Shown here piece after piece: positions 39,065 through 47,834 of a stretch of DNA of 54,373 nt (positions are counted from its first letter, which is position 1; each line of letters starts with the position of its first letter). The notes below the pieces were generated by a model. That model had not been told where the DNA came from and ran no database searches. It saw only the letters and a program-made list of their open reading frames with translations. The stretch lies in the IMG/VR virus record IMGVR_UViG_3300027869_000008, positions 1 to 54,373 of that record. One strand, 5' to 3'. The translations under genes and the position numbers were made by a program. This stretch comes from a virus.

Positions 39065-41671
39065 ATGGTCTGTGGCCCTCACTGTAACGACTGCCCTCAG
39101 CAACCTATCGGGAATAAGTTCATCCCCCCCAGTGGCACAGGTTCCTCAGGGATGATGCTAGTTGCGGATAGTCCGTGGATCGATGAGATTCGTCTTGGTT
39201 ATCCCTTCGCTGGAGCAGCGGGGAGTATGTTAGACCGGATGCTCAAGAGAGCAGGAATCGACAGACATACTCTCACAATCGTTAACACGATCCAATGTCA
39301 ACCCCCACGTCTGGGGTGGATGGATAATTCCCATAAAATCCCTGAAGCCGCTGCCGCCATTAATCACTGCCGTCCCCACCTTGATGAGCTGATCGCTCAG
39401 CGGCAACCCAGGGTGATTGTTCCGATGGGGAATGTAGCCTTGGAGCGGGTGTGTGGAGTCAGGGGGATAGAAGAGAGGCAGGCGTATTATCACCCGACTC
39501 AGGGCTACGGGTGCTGGGCTATCCCCACCTTTCATCCCTCAAACATCCTACAGGGGAATCAGAAGTTCGTCCCCGCCTTTCTATTTGCACTACGTAGAGC
39601 TAAGGAAGCCGCAGAGGGAATAGGACTAGATCACTTTAATCTGATCCTCGATCCCTCCCCGATGGACCTAGAGGCATACATCGACTCCCTCCCTGAGCAC
39701 CTCGAATACATCGTCCTGGACATCGAGACTCCCGAGTCGTCATCTCTAGATGAAGATGAGCTAGAAGAAAGTGGCGTCAGCTTCAACATTGTGAGAGCTG
39801 GTTTCTGCGCCCGAGAGACTGAGGGAGTATCATTCCCCTGGACCCCCCCTTACATCCCCCTCCTCCAGAAGGTGATTGATCGAGCAGGATTCATTGTAGA
39901 GTGGGCCACGAATCACTTTGACTCGCGTAGACTTCGAGCTCACGGTATTACCATCCCCCCCGAGAAATCCGTCAGTGGAATGTGGCAGTGGCATTTCCTC
40001 CACTCTGATCTCCCCAAGGGCCTCGGTAAGGTAGCTCCCTTCTTTATGAGGCTGGAGCCCTGGAAACATCTATCCAGCGCCCAACCAGCCTACTACAACG
40101 CAATGGACCAAGCAGTTCCCTTCACGATCTGGAAGAAGTGTGAGGAGGCTCTGCGTAGAGAGGGGAGGTGGGATGCTTATCGTAGACATATCCTCGACAT
40201 GGAAGGTCCTTTCGCGGAGATGCACTCCGCTGGGATTCTCATCGATACAGTGGCCCAGGATAAGCTAAAGGGAGAGCTTGAGGAGGACTACAAGGTAGAG
40301 GTCTCGAAGATCCAACCTCTCATCCCTGAGAGTATCTTGAAGGAAAAACTCTGGAAACGCCCCCCGAAGGATATGCAGGGAGTTCAGTCTAGGATCATCG
40401 ACTGCTTCGTCTGCGACGCCACAGGTCTCCAAGAGGGAGGCACGAAGCCTTGTAAGACTTGCAAGGCCACCGGGAAGGTCACAGAGTACTTCAAGAAGCT
40501 CCCCTTTAACCCACATGGGAGCGCCCCGGATACGAAGAACCTAGCCCGTCACCTAGGGCTAAAGCTCCCCAAGTCTAGAGAAACTGGCGACGACACCGCC
40601 CAGGAGAAGCACCTGAAGGTCTTCGCGAGGAAGTTTCCGATCTTCTTGGACATCCTACGAGCTAGGAAGATCTCTAAGATGGGGAGTGCGTACATTTGGC
40701 CTACGGATAGCCAAGGTAGAATCCATACGACCTTTGGCTTTCATCCATCGACGCTTCGTAAGTCAAGCCGCTCCCCCGCGTTACAGACGATCCCCAAGAG
40801 AGATCCCATCTTAGCTGCGAGGGTGAGGAGGACGATTAAGTCCTCCCCTGGCCATAGATTACTAACAGCAGACTCCGCCGCAATCGAAGCCGTCCTAACA
40901 GGATACTGGGCTAAGTCGAAGCCCCTCATGCGCTTATCTACAGCGGGTATCCACGATTGGCTCCTCGCGAAGAAGCTGGGCCAACCGATCCCCTTAGACA
41001 TCCCTGATGACGAATTAAGGGCCCGTTGTAAGGCCGCCAAGAAACTAAACCCAGTCCTGCGGGAAATGTGTAAGCGCGTGATCCACATGTCAAACTATCT
41101 TGCGACCCCCAATCGCATCCTCGAAGAATACCCCGATGACTTCAAGTCTCTAAAGGAAGCCAGGGAGCTCCAGGATTTCTACCTTGATACTGAACCTGGG
41201 CAGGACCTTCGTAGATGGCACAAGCAAACCTGCGACGAAGCCTCCTATCACACCTATCTCGACAATAGCTTCGGCTACCGTCATTACTTCTTTGATGTCT
41301 ACACCTTCAGCTACTCCCGCTATCGATCCCTTAAGTCAAAGGGGATGTGTGATGCGGATGCCCGTAGCGGCGCGTGGACCTGGGGAGATGACGCGAAGAG
41401 GGCCATCGCTTTCCGGCCTCAGTCGGATGCCTCAGCGATCCAGACCCTCATCGTCCTGTGGCTCCGTGAACACTACCCTGAGATCGCCCAGTGGCTTCGA
41501 CTCCTGATCCATGATGAACTCGTCTTTGACATGCCGGAGGCTCTCATTGAACCATCGGTCCCCATCGTCAAAGAAGCAATGGAGCAACCGTGGCCCCAGC
41601 TTCAAGGACTTCGGATAGGATGTGAAATGAAGGTAGGATTGAATCTAGCAGATATGGAGGTGATAGCATGA
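39065..41671 (+). CDS. DNA polymerase, family A, fused to an N-terminal UDG-like domain and with a zinc-knuckle insertion
   Basis: 868 residues. Residues 1-200 match the family-4 uracil-DNA-glycosylase pattern: Cys7/Cys10, YPFAGAAG, NTIQCQPP, NHCRPHL and TFHPSNIL, so four Cys for a 4Fe-4S cluster are present. The usual GEAPG catalytic loop reads VADSPW. The 3'-5' exonuclease has DIET (Asp219/Glu221), NHFDSRRL and YYNAMD. A CFVC...CKTC knuckle (Cys447/450/463/466) is inserted before the polymerase domain. Polymerase motifs: A DSAAIE (Asp603), B RxxxK (Arg666/Lys670, with His674 where family A usually has Phe or Tyr), and C HDE (816-818). SPO1-type polymerases have a comparable UDG-like front. 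No 5'-3' exonuclease domain. Confidence 0.9.
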   Translation: MVCGPHCNDCPQQPIGNKFIPPSGTGSSGMMLVADSPWIDEIRLGYPFAGAAGSMLDRMLKRAGIDRHTLTIVNTIQCQPPRLGWMDNSHKIPEAAAAINHCRPHLDELIAQRQPRVIVPMGNVALERVCGVRGIEERQAYYHPTQGYGCWAIPTFHPSNILQGNQKFVPAFLFALRRAKEAAEGIGLDHFNLILDPSPMDLEAYIDSLPEHLEYIVLDIETPESSSLDEDELEESGVSFNIVRAGFCARETEGVSFPWTPPYIPLLQKVIDRAGFIVEWATNHFDSRRLRAHGITIPPEKSVSGMWQWHFLHSDLPKGLGKVAPFFMRLEPWKHLSSAQPAYYNAMDQAVPFTIWKKCEEALRREGRWDAYRRHILDMEGPFAEMHSAGILIDTVAQDKLKGELEEDYKVEVSKIQPLIPESILKEKLWKRPPKDMQGVQSRIIDCFVCDATGLQEGGTKPCKTCKATGKVTEYFKKLPFNPHGSAPDTKNLARHLGLKLPKSRETGDDTAQEKHLKVFARKFPIFLDILRARKISKMGSAYIWPTDSQGRIHTTFGFHPSTLRKSSRSPALQTIPKRDPILAARVRRTIKSSPGHRLLTADSAAIEAVLTGYWAKSKPLMRLSTAGIHDWLLAKKLGQPIPLDIPDDELRARCKAAKKLNPVLREMCKRVIHMSNYLATPNRILEEYPDDFKSLKEARELQDFYLDTEPGQDLRRWHKQTCDEASYHTYLDNSFGYRHYFFDVYTFSYSRYRSLKSKGMCDADARSGAWTWGDDAKRAIAFRPQSDASAIQTLIVLWLREHYPEIAQWLRLLIHDELVFDMPEALIEPSVPIVKEAMEQPWPQLQGLRIGCEMKVGLNLADMEVIA

Positions 41672-41823
41672 GCGAGGATGACCTCAGAGTAATTAGCCAC
41701 AGACTAACTTCCCTACGTTCCCTACTAGCGGGGAAGAAATCCGAGATTGATTTCCTGGAGAAGGAGATCAAGAGGTTAGAAGACCAACTTGAGGAGGCAC
41801 TAAAATGCACGTCGAAGGCCTAA
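41668..41823 (+). CDS. Small coiled-coil protein, 51 aa
   Basis: ATGA overlap with the polymerase stop. LLAGKKSEIDFLEKEIKRLE and the following EDQLEEAL form a heptad-like coiled coil. The next gene starts within it. Possibly a polymerase accessory or oligomerisation peptide. Confidence 0.65.
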   Translation: MSEDDLRVISHRLTSLRSLLAGKKSEIDFLEKEIKRLEDQLEEALKCTSKA

Positions 41824-42050
41824 CCATTGTACAATCGTCAGAGATCAAGGAGCTCCTCCTAGACTACCGTGGAGGTGGGGAGGGGAACTGGATTATCGAT
41901 AGGGAGAGCGGGGAGCTCGTTTCAGAGATCCTTAGGATCATAAGCTACAAGCCCCCCACCTCCCCAAGGGCTACGGCTGTGGCGTTGCAGGAGGAGTCGT
42001 CGGCACAGCGCCAAACGCCTGCCCGAAGATCGACTCCGCCACCACGATAG
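41805..42050 (+). CDS. Hypothetical protein, 81 aa; last early-arm gene
   Basis: Starts MHVEGLTIVQSSEIKELLLD. The first ~45 residues look folded; the last ~30 (Pro/Ala/Arg/Gln-rich) lie antisense over the minus-strand gene 41971-42147 and may be non-conserved. Confidence 0.55.
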   Translation: MHVEGLTIVQSSEIKELLLDYRGGGEGNWIIDRESGELVSEILRIISYKPPTSPRATAVALQEESSAQRQTPARRSTPPPR

Positions 42051-42147
42051 CGCCGACGATCTTCTGAGACTGTGGATTGTGGATGAAGACTGGGAGCACG
42101 GCTTCCTCAGTTTGCATCAGGGCTTGGAAGAATTTTTGCCAATTCAT
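41971..42147 (-). CDS. Small protein, 58 aa; last late-arm gene
   Basis: ATG at 42145-42147 after AAAAAGGAGAACTGACAAA, a strong site. Starts MNWQKFFQALMQTEEAVLPV; C-terminal Pro/Thr-rich (VPTTPPATPQP). The segment IVGAIVVAESIFGQAFG is Ala/Val/Gly-rich. It overlaps the last early gene tail-to-tail by 80 nt. Such small proteins are frequent after phage lysis genes. Confidence 0.65.
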   Translation of the reverse strand: MNWQKFFQALMQTEEAVLPVFIHNPQSQKIVGAIVVAESIFGQAFGAVPTTPPATPQP

Positions 42148-42174
42148 TTTGTCAGTTCTCCTTTTTGGGTACTA

Positions 42175-42864
42175 CTATACCTTCGATTTCACTTCTGAGT
42201 CTCCTAATAGGTCTCGGTTAGATGCGACAAACAACGCCATCCACAGCCCCGTGCTATTAGTAATTTCAGGGTGCTTCTTCACAACACTGGAGATTATATC
42301 TCCAAATTTGCTCTCCAGGGAGAGCATCATCAAGTAATCGAAACGCTCCTCCCCTGGAACCGATTTAGTCTCCAATTCCACAACTGAGCGGTGGGTATCA
42401 AAGAATTGCGTCAACTCTTTGCGGTACTGGGCGAAGTCTCCACGGACTGAGGGGGAAATAAGACTGAGAGGGGAATTCTCCACGAAGGCCCCTGCACGAA
42501 TACCGTCTATCTTCCCCCCGCGCATAATATGAGCCCACATCCACTCAGTTTGAAGCCTGAGCTTAGCCATCTCTTCCCGGCGAATTATTTCCGACTTCCG
42601 CGCGTCCTTCAGTTCTTCTTCGATCTGCTCTATACTTCGGATGACGGCCAAGAATAGTTCATATTGCTCCTCAGTTAGCTGTTTTCCAGTTGGACGGGGG
42701 CGGCTCTCAAGTTCGGCAAGCCGACGTAGAACTTCCCCATCCCCCTGAGTGTTCTGGATTCGCAAGGCGATTGCCTTGAACACAGGGTTTAGTATTAAGT
42801 AAAGTAACCCAATGCACGCCCCAGCTATCCCAAGTTTCGACCAAACGTCCCAAGCGGCGTTCAC
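42175..42864 (-). CDS. Membrane-anchored coiled-coil protein of the lysis cassette
   Basis: 229 residues from GTG 42864 (GTGA overlap, GGAGG site). One N-terminal span (GIAGACIGLLYLILNPVF), then a long charged coiled coil (LRRLAELESR, LFLAVIRSIEQIEEELKDARK). It follows endolysin and the holin-like gene, so a spanin-like envelope-disruption role is possible. It is larger than typical i-spanins, and no nested o-spanin lipobox was found. Confidence 0.55.
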   Translation of the reverse strand: MNAAWDVWSKLGIAGACIGLLYLILNPVFKAIALRIQNTQGDGEVLRRLAELESRPRPTGKQLTEEQYELFLAVIRSIEQIEEELKDARKSEIIRREEMAKLRLQTEWMWAHIMRGGKIDGIRAGAFVENSPLSLISPSVRGDFAQYRKELTQFFDTHRSVVELETKSVPGEERFDYLMMLSLESKFGDIISSVVKKHPEITNSTGLWMALFVASNRDLLGDSEVKSKV

Positions 42865-43136
42865 GAAGGGCCTCCACTTATTTTCACCGCTGAGTCTTTT
42901 TGCACCGTCGTACCGTCCGATGCTGTGACGGTTGAGTGGGTTTCTTGCACGAATCCCGGCAACGGTGGAGCCTTGAAGCTTGCGATGCGATGGATCACTC
43001 CGTAGAGCACGGCATACGCCCGACCTGGAATGCAGTTGTCACATGTTCCGGGGTCTGGAAGTATGCGCAACAAGCACGTCGCCCCGAACACTATGTAGAT
43101 CCCGTAATTAACTGCCTGTGTCAAGGTGATGTTCAA
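42861..43136 (-). CDS. Holin-like small membrane protein, 91 aa
   Basis: TTG start at 43134-43136 (TTGA overlap with the endolysin stop, GGAGG eight bases upstream). An N-terminal span (AVNYGIYIVFGATCLLRIL) and a second moderately hydrophobic region (AYAVLYGVIHRIASF) precede a polar tail. Size, membrane segments and position between endolysin and the coiled-coil membrane gene fit a holin, but no family signature is visible. Confidence 0.5.
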   Translation of the reverse strand: MNITLTQAVNYGIYIVFGATCLLRILPDPGTCDNCIPGRAYAVLYGVIHRIASFKAPPLPGFVQETHSTVTASDGTTVQKDSAVKISGGPS

Positions 43137-43642
43137 GCCGCAACCTCCATGCCCGCGAGAGTCCACACCGCCTTAATTCCCTCATCCCCTCCATTTGCTG
43201 CTAGGAAAGTAGCCTTTGTCTGAGCATCCGGACTAACAGGGAGGGAGCCAGTCAATTGAAAATGGGGGGCGTCTGGGATAGTCCTCCAGGTAGATCCGGA
43301 AACTAATCCAAGGGCCTCCCCAGTGGACTCCATTAGTTTCCAGTCAGGGTGAGATGGGTTCCAGTCGGGATTATAAGGGGTCCCTGGGCCTTGGGTGGAA
43401 GGAACGCAATCAACGGCTAAGCCATAGTTATGCCAGGATGTCCCACCGGGAGCATTCGTCACGATATTCCCTGGGGTTGTGCGACCCTGAGCGTAGAGTG
43501 CATCCTGCTCCCCCCATGTTCTCAGTCCTTGGACAACACGAATCTCGATCCCCTTTTGTTCAAGCCCAGCAGAGAGCTGGCGAATTAGATCCGCGAGCTT
43601 CGGGTGAACTTGAGATAGTCGAGTTTCAGAGACGTTATCCAC
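43133..43642 (-). CDS. Endolysin: M15-type D,D/L,D-peptidase
   Basis: 169 residues. The metallopeptidase motif SWHNYGLAVD (His71, Asp78) and the second zinc His in DAPHFQL (His127) match the M15 family (VanY / T5 endolysin-like), which cuts peptidoglycan stem peptides. RVVQGLRTWGEQDALYAQGR is the usual substrate-side segment before the zinc motif. No signal peptide, so release depends on a holin, candidate for which is the next gene. Confidence 0.9.
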   Translation of the reverse strand: MDNVSETRLSQVHPKLADLIRQLSAGLEQKGIEIRVVQGLRTWGEQDALYAQGRTTPGNIVTNAPGGTSWHNYGLAVDCVPSTQGPGTPYNPDWNPSHPDWKLMESTGEALGLVSGSTWRTIPDAPHFQLTGSLPVSPDAQTKATFLAANGGDEGIKAVWTLAGMEVAA

Positions 43643-43672
43643 GAATATTCCCCTACGATCCCACGGCGAACA

Positions 43673-43993
43673 CTACACCTGTGGATAGAGTCCGATTGAG
43701 CCGCTTCCGTCCAAATTCAGACCGCTGTGGACGGCTTTGATTCCAGGGAACGAGTTACCGTCACCGATCAGTCCTGGCGTGATCGACGCGTCAAAGCCCG
43801 ATAACGCCGCTTGCAATTGGGCATTCGTGATCTGTTGATCCGCTGTGCCCATTAAGATATTCCCGTTTGCGTCCACGCCGACAACGGGATCGTTTTGAGT
43901 ACGTGTGTGGCCTATTGGGATGATGCCGAAAGGCAACCACGCATCATCCGCTCCTTGTAGGTACTGCCGTATTTGTCCTAGTGTGTAAGCCAT
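43673..43993 (-). CDS. Hypothetical tail-associated protein, 106 aa
   Basis: ATG at 43993 behind AAAAAGGAGAAACAACA; an earlier in-frame start (44041) overlaps the collagen-like gene. Starts MAYTLGQIRQYLQG. DPVVGVDANGNILMGTADQQITNAQLQAALS and similar turns suggest a beta-rich, fibre-associated protein. No domain name. Confidence 0.65.
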   Translation of the reverse strand: MAYTLGQIRQYLQGADDAWLPFGIIPIGHTRTQNDPVVGVDANGNILMGTADQQITNAQLQAALSGFDASITPGLIGDGNSFPGIKAVHSGLNLDGSGSIGLYPQV

Positions 43994-44019
43994 TGTTGTT
44001 TCTCCTTTTTGACTATGCT

Positions 44020-44826
44020 TTACTGAAAGAGGACCGAGCAACCACTTGGAGTGGCCGAATTAGAACCCGCCGAGTTCACAATCTGAAAATCAACCAAGTC
44101 TCCTGCATTTGTAGAAACTGAATGTGATGTATCTCCGTACAGCCCTGCTCCTGAGCCGGCTGAAATTGTAAACGTCAGCGCCGTACTAGATGCCGAACAA
44201 GTGAGTGGGGAACCTGACGGGGTGCAACTTCGCAAGGTCACGGTTAAAGTACTACTTGCCCCCTGTGCGGTTGCAGTGTTGCAATACAAATTAGACCATG
44301 TACCCGCACGGCCCATCGGAAATTGGCGGTTGGCCTCAGTCCCAGACCAAGCGGAAATACTACTCGCTGAGCTTGCCGTGCCGAGAATTGAGCCTGCATA
44401 CACGGTCGCACCAGAGCCGAGGAAAGTAGCGTTCACGAATATCTCAAAAACTTGTCCTCCCCCCGTTGGCCCCGTCGCTCCCGTGGAGCCGGTCGCGCCA
44501 TTTGCCCCATTCGTACCGTTAGTCCCGTTGGTCCCATTTGCTCCCGTTGCTCCTGTTGCGCCATTGGAACCATTGGTTCCATTCGTACCATTAGTTCCAT
44601 TAGCTCCTGTTGGTCCGGTAGCGCCGGTGGCCCCCGTCGCTCCCCCTCCCCCACTCAAACACCCCACATTCCCAAATGAATCAATACTCCCTACTGCATT
44701 CGGTGTACAATTCCCCCCAGAGATCTGAGGCATGGGGGAGAAGGCTGTGAGGAGGATGATGGCTACTAGAATCAAAGCCATGACCACCCAGCCAAATTCC
44801 CACCGATATTTCTTAAGAGTACCCAT
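44020..44826 (-). CDS. Membrane-anchored collagen-like appendage protein
   Basis: 268 residues. N-terminal span (WVVMALILVAIILLTAF), then about 24 Gly-X-Y triplets (GATGATGATGPTGANGTNG type, residues ~60-125), then a beta-rich C-terminal domain with four Cys. Collagen-like repeats form trimeric stalks in phage fibres. The N-terminal hydrophobic span is unexpected for a cytoplasm-assembled fibre. Start overlaps the preceding stop (TAATG). Confidence 0.8.
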   Translation of the reverse strand: MGTLKKYRWEFGWVVMALILVAIILLTAFSPMPQISGGNCTPNAVGSIDSFGNVGCLSGGGGATGATGATGPTGANGTNGTNGTNGSNGATGATGANGTNGTNGTNGANGATGSTGATGPTGGGQVFEIFVNATFLGSGATVYAGSILGTASSASSISAWSGTEANRQFPMGRAGTWSNLYCNTATAQGASSTLTVTLRSCTPSGSPLTCSASSTALTFTISAGSGAGLYGDTSHSVSTNAGDLVDFQIVNSAGSNSATPSGCSVLFQ

Positions 44827-46793
44827 TAGATCGTTGTGTATTGCAATAGCACGATCCTAAGATCGTAGCTAACTGTCCCTACGACGGTCGTGGTGAATGT
44901 GATTGATGTTCCTGCGAGGGCATTGAAGGCTGGAGAGAGGAAACCTTGGCTTCCTGAACCTAAGGTCCCACAAGTCAAAGCTGAGCCGAGACTGGAACTC
45001 TGGGCAGTGTTACTAGTATCGGTCCAATTAATCGTCATTGTCACCGTGCCCGTCCCTGAGATGCAATCCATCGGGGCGATCACTTGGTAGGAAGCATTAG
45101 TGGGGACACTAGCGAGTAAGTTCGTGCTAGATATCGAAGATGTTTGGGCTGTGGATACTGAAGTACTGACGATGATTGGAACTCCAGCAGCTACTTGGGT
45201 TGTAGAATTGGGGAGAGCGGCGGTCAGGAGGTTCTTAAGGTAATACTTGTTCGCGACGATGGACTCCCCGAGAGCATTAGGGTGAATACCATCCGGGTTG
45301 AAGTACAGAGCGTTCGTGTTCGCCCCGGTGATTCCAATATCAGGATCGGCTCCTTGGTTTGAGATGATGTCACCGTAGATCAAACTGGGATTAGCTAGCA
45401 GAAGGGCGTTCGCTGCTTTTCGCACGGTATCATTACAACCTGTGCAGGGGAGGATTGTGGCTGTGATGACCTTCAGGGTGACACTTGCGGTGGTTGCTGC
45501 GGAGCGTTGAGCCGCAACGTATGTAGCAATGCGGCTAGCGATGGTGGCTGCATTGACACTGTTGAGTAGATCATTTGTACCACATTGTACCGTTAGGACA
45601 TTCACCCCATAACTTGTGCTGTAGAATCCACTTGGATCATCAAGGCCGTTGCACTGTAATCCTCCGTGACCAAAGTTCATAATCTTATAAGTTGGGTTGA
45701 TCTGCTTAGCTTGGGTTACCCATCCACGACTACTAGATACCAATCCGGGGGGCTGGAGAGTTAGAGAATCACCCACTGCTGCCACAAAAACGGAGCCATT
45801 GTTATTGAACGCCGTCCCGTAGTGACGTTGGCGGTATTGCTTAAGGAGAGTAATCTCCGTTTGAGTCAAGGCTCGGTTGTAGATCAGGACTTCATAGATA
45901 TTAGCATTCAAGGCGAAAGGGTCAGAGAATCCGTCGAAGTATGGGGAGTACCCCATATATCCACCAATTACGGTAGCTGATGTCACCCCAGGCGTTCCGA
46001 CTTGAACGCCAACATCTTCAGTCCATACTTTGGCTGACGAGCCTGATACGGTAATTCCCGTTAGCAAGGGCTCGACGGTGCTTGGGGCTTGAGATGCGGA
46101 GCTCAGGTTAGATCCGCTGGAATGAATATTCAGGTCACCAAAGAAGTTATAGTTCGTTAGTACTGTCAGCGTATTGCTCGCACCAAGTTGTACGATAGTC
46201 CCCGTAGGGTCTTGGGATAGATTCTCTCCGATGACGAAAATTGATACAGAATTCGTGTTCACAGACATCCCAGAGGGTAGGTTCAAGCTAGCCTTGGTCG
46301 CCGTACCAGTGCACAACCCTGCTGGAGTCGATGCACTATTCCCTGTAAATAACACCGCCGGGAGTCCCGAGATGGTTGCGAGGTTATAGACTGGCCCCCC
46401 ATTATTTGCGGACACAATTGGTAGCGCGTTTCCGGACGAATCTAACCAGGTCGTGACGCCAGCACAAGAGGATAGAGCTAAGGCGGAGCTACGATAATAT
46501 GGGATTAGTCCACTTACAACTGGGGCCATTTCGGTCCACAAGCCATTCTCCAAAAGGCCCACAGGGTTGCCTGAACTATACCCACCTTTCCCTGCGACAG
46601 CATTAGCTGTCTTGCAAGGAGCAGTGTAGACATTACAGGCATTTGAATCATTCCCGTTAACAGGATCAACAAACCAAGTGAATTGGGGATTCGTCTGATT
46701 AGCCGCTCCCCCTGAGCCTGTACCGGGATTATTGATCTGCGCGGAGCACAGGGAGGCTAGGAGGATTATGGATACTAATAGAACTCGTTTCAT
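44826..46793 (-). CDS. Exported tail-spike-like protein with SGNH/GDSL esterase domain
   Basis: 655 residues. A Sec-type signal peptide (MKRVLLVSIILLASLCSAQ) is followed by a short region, a LamG/concanavalin-like domain (~100-335) and an SGNH hydrolase (~340-525): block I VGDSLTL, a Gly-rich block (NFGHGG), block III GTNDL and block V DGIHPN (Asp/His). Such esterases deacetylate capsule or exopolysaccharide. The last ~130 residues are a beta-rich module. Within a phage tail region this would be a receptor or capsule-degrading protein, but the signal peptide implies it enters the periplasm or outer membrane first. Confidence 0.85.
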   Translation of the reverse strand: MKRVLLVSIILLASLCSAQINNPGTGSGGAANQTNPQFTWFVDPVNGNDSNACNVYTAPCKTANAVAGKGGYSSGNPVGLLENGLWTEMAPVVSGLIPYYRSSALALSSCAGVTTWLDSSGNALPIVSANNGGPVYNLATISGLPAVLFTGNSASTPAGLCTGTATKASLNLPSGMSVNTNSVSIFVIGENLSQDPTGTIVQLGASNTLTVLTNYNFFGDLNIHSSGSNLSSASQAPSTVEPLLTGITVSGSSAKVWTEDVGVQVGTPGVTSATVIGGYMGYSPYFDGFSDPFALNANIYEVLIYNRALTQTEITLLKQYRQRHYGTAFNNNGSVFVAAVGDSLTLQPPGLVSSSRGWVTQAKQINPTYKIMNFGHGGLQCNGLDDPSGFYSTSYGVNVLTVQCGTNDLLNSVNAATIASRIATYVAAQRSAATTASVTLKVITATILPCTGCNDTVRKAANALLLANPSLIYGDIISNQGADPDIGITGANTNALYFNPDGIHPNALGESIVANKYYLKNLLTAALPNSTTQVAAGVPIIVSTSVSTAQTSSISSTNLLASVPTNASYQVIAPMDCISGTGTVTMTINWTDTSNTAQSSSLGSALTCGTLGSGSQGFLSPAFNALAGTSITFTTTVVGTVSYDLRIVLLQYTTI

Positions 46794-47612
46794 CTAGAAC
46801 TCCTTCCCGGTATATTTATGGCCCGTCGTGGTGGCGACTACGTTGATTTGTTCTGTGGTGATTGCTCCAGCGCACATGAAGTATGTCCCACCGGGGGTGA
46901 GTTCGATGGAGGTGCCAGCGGAGGTGCTAGCTGAGGAAGTGAAGTTGATGAATAGGCTCTCGGCGGCTCCGATTCCTTGGGTCGTGGCGGAGGCTGGGTT
47001 CTCAATAACGATACACTTACGAGATGTGTTGGAGGATGCGAGGGTCTGCGAGGTACCTCCGGTTGAGATGGAGCCGGAGCGGTCAGTGAAGGTTCCAGTG
47101 ACGGGGGAGGTGGTGACGGAGATTGTCCCCCCTCCGCTACCTTGGACGGTTACGACTCCTGCTCCGACGCCGTTTGTACTAGTGAAAGCTACGACGATGG
47201 GGCCGCTAGAGAAGGCGGAGGCTCGGGCTCGGATGGCAATGAGGCCACCAGTGAATAATTGCCACGTGTTGGCGGTTGTGGCGGAGCTTACGGCAGTTCC
47301 CCCTCCAATGGGGGTGCCAGTGATGGAGGCCCAGATACAAGCATTTGTTCCCCCATTGGCTACGGAAGGGTCGCAGCTTGTGGGGCCTGAAGTCTGCTCG
47401 AATTGAACTGTTCCACTAAAGGTTCCGCTGAGTTGAATATTGGTGATGCCGGGGCCGGGGGAGGTTGGGACGCTGGGGAAGGTATAGAGGACACAGCTCC
47501 CTGCGGTGGAACAGTCAGTGCTGGAGGCAGTGAGGCTCCCTCCCTTTTGCTGTTGAGCTTTGAGGATGAGTGTGAATAGAAGTAGACTGAGAATTAGGAC
47601 TGACCTACGCAT
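46794..47612 (-). CDS. Exported beta-rich appendage protein
   Basis: 272 residues. Signal peptide (MRRSVLILSLLLFTLILKA), then a Ser/Thr/Gly-rich beta protein with five Cys, including CSTAGSC near the start. Similar composition to tail or surface proteins; no catalytic motif. Immediately precedes the SGNH gene (stop and ATG adjacent), so the two are likely made together. Confidence 0.7.
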   Translation of the reverse strand: MRRSVLILSLLLFTLILKAQQQKGGSLTASSTDCSTAGSCVLYTFPSVPTSPGPGITNIQLSGTFSGTVQFEQTSGPTSCDPSVANGGTNACIWASITGTPIGGGTAVSSATTANTWQLFTGGLIAIRARASAFSSGPIVVAFTSTNGVGAGVVTVQGSGGGTISVTTSPVTGTFTDRSGSISTGGTSQTLASSNTSRKCIVIENPASATTQGIGAAESLFINFTSSASTSAGTSIELTPGGTYFMCAGAITTEQINVVATTTGHKYTGKEF

Positions 47613-47614
47613 AT

Positions 47615-47761
47615 CTACCTCCGGGAACCTCTCTTCGATTTACGCTTCTTGATGCGCTTACTGCGACGGCCACTACCTACGGGATGGGGACCCTTTTGCC
47701 CACCTCTACGGAGACCGGCTAGATTCTCTGTGTCGTAACTCTCGTGAAGACACTCTTTCAT
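47615..47761 (-). CDS. Highly basic microprotein, 48 aa
   Basis: ATG at 47759-47761 after GAGGAGGTCCCTAC. Short acidic start (MKECLHESYDTENLAG), then a basic tail with about 18 Arg/Lys among 30 residues (GRRSKRIKKRKSKRGSRR). Member of the basic microprotein set; stops two bases before the next gene's ATG. Confidence 0.65.
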   Translation of the reverse strand: MKECLHESYDTENLAGLRRGGQKGPHPVGSGRRSKRIKKRKSKRGSRR

Positions 47762-47834
47762 GTAGGGACCTCCTCGCCCCCAGAGAGTAGCATTTTCTTG
47801 AAGATGGCGTTGGGTGGGGTGGATTTCATACGAT

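Noticed and set aside
42175-42864. Nested outer-membrane spanin gene
   Set aside because: No lipobox-bearing frame was found inside or after this gene.
44480-44640. Tandem repeat array at DNA level (possible CRISPR or satellite)
   Set aside because: It is the Gly-X-Y collagen-like coding repeat of the 44020-44826 gene.
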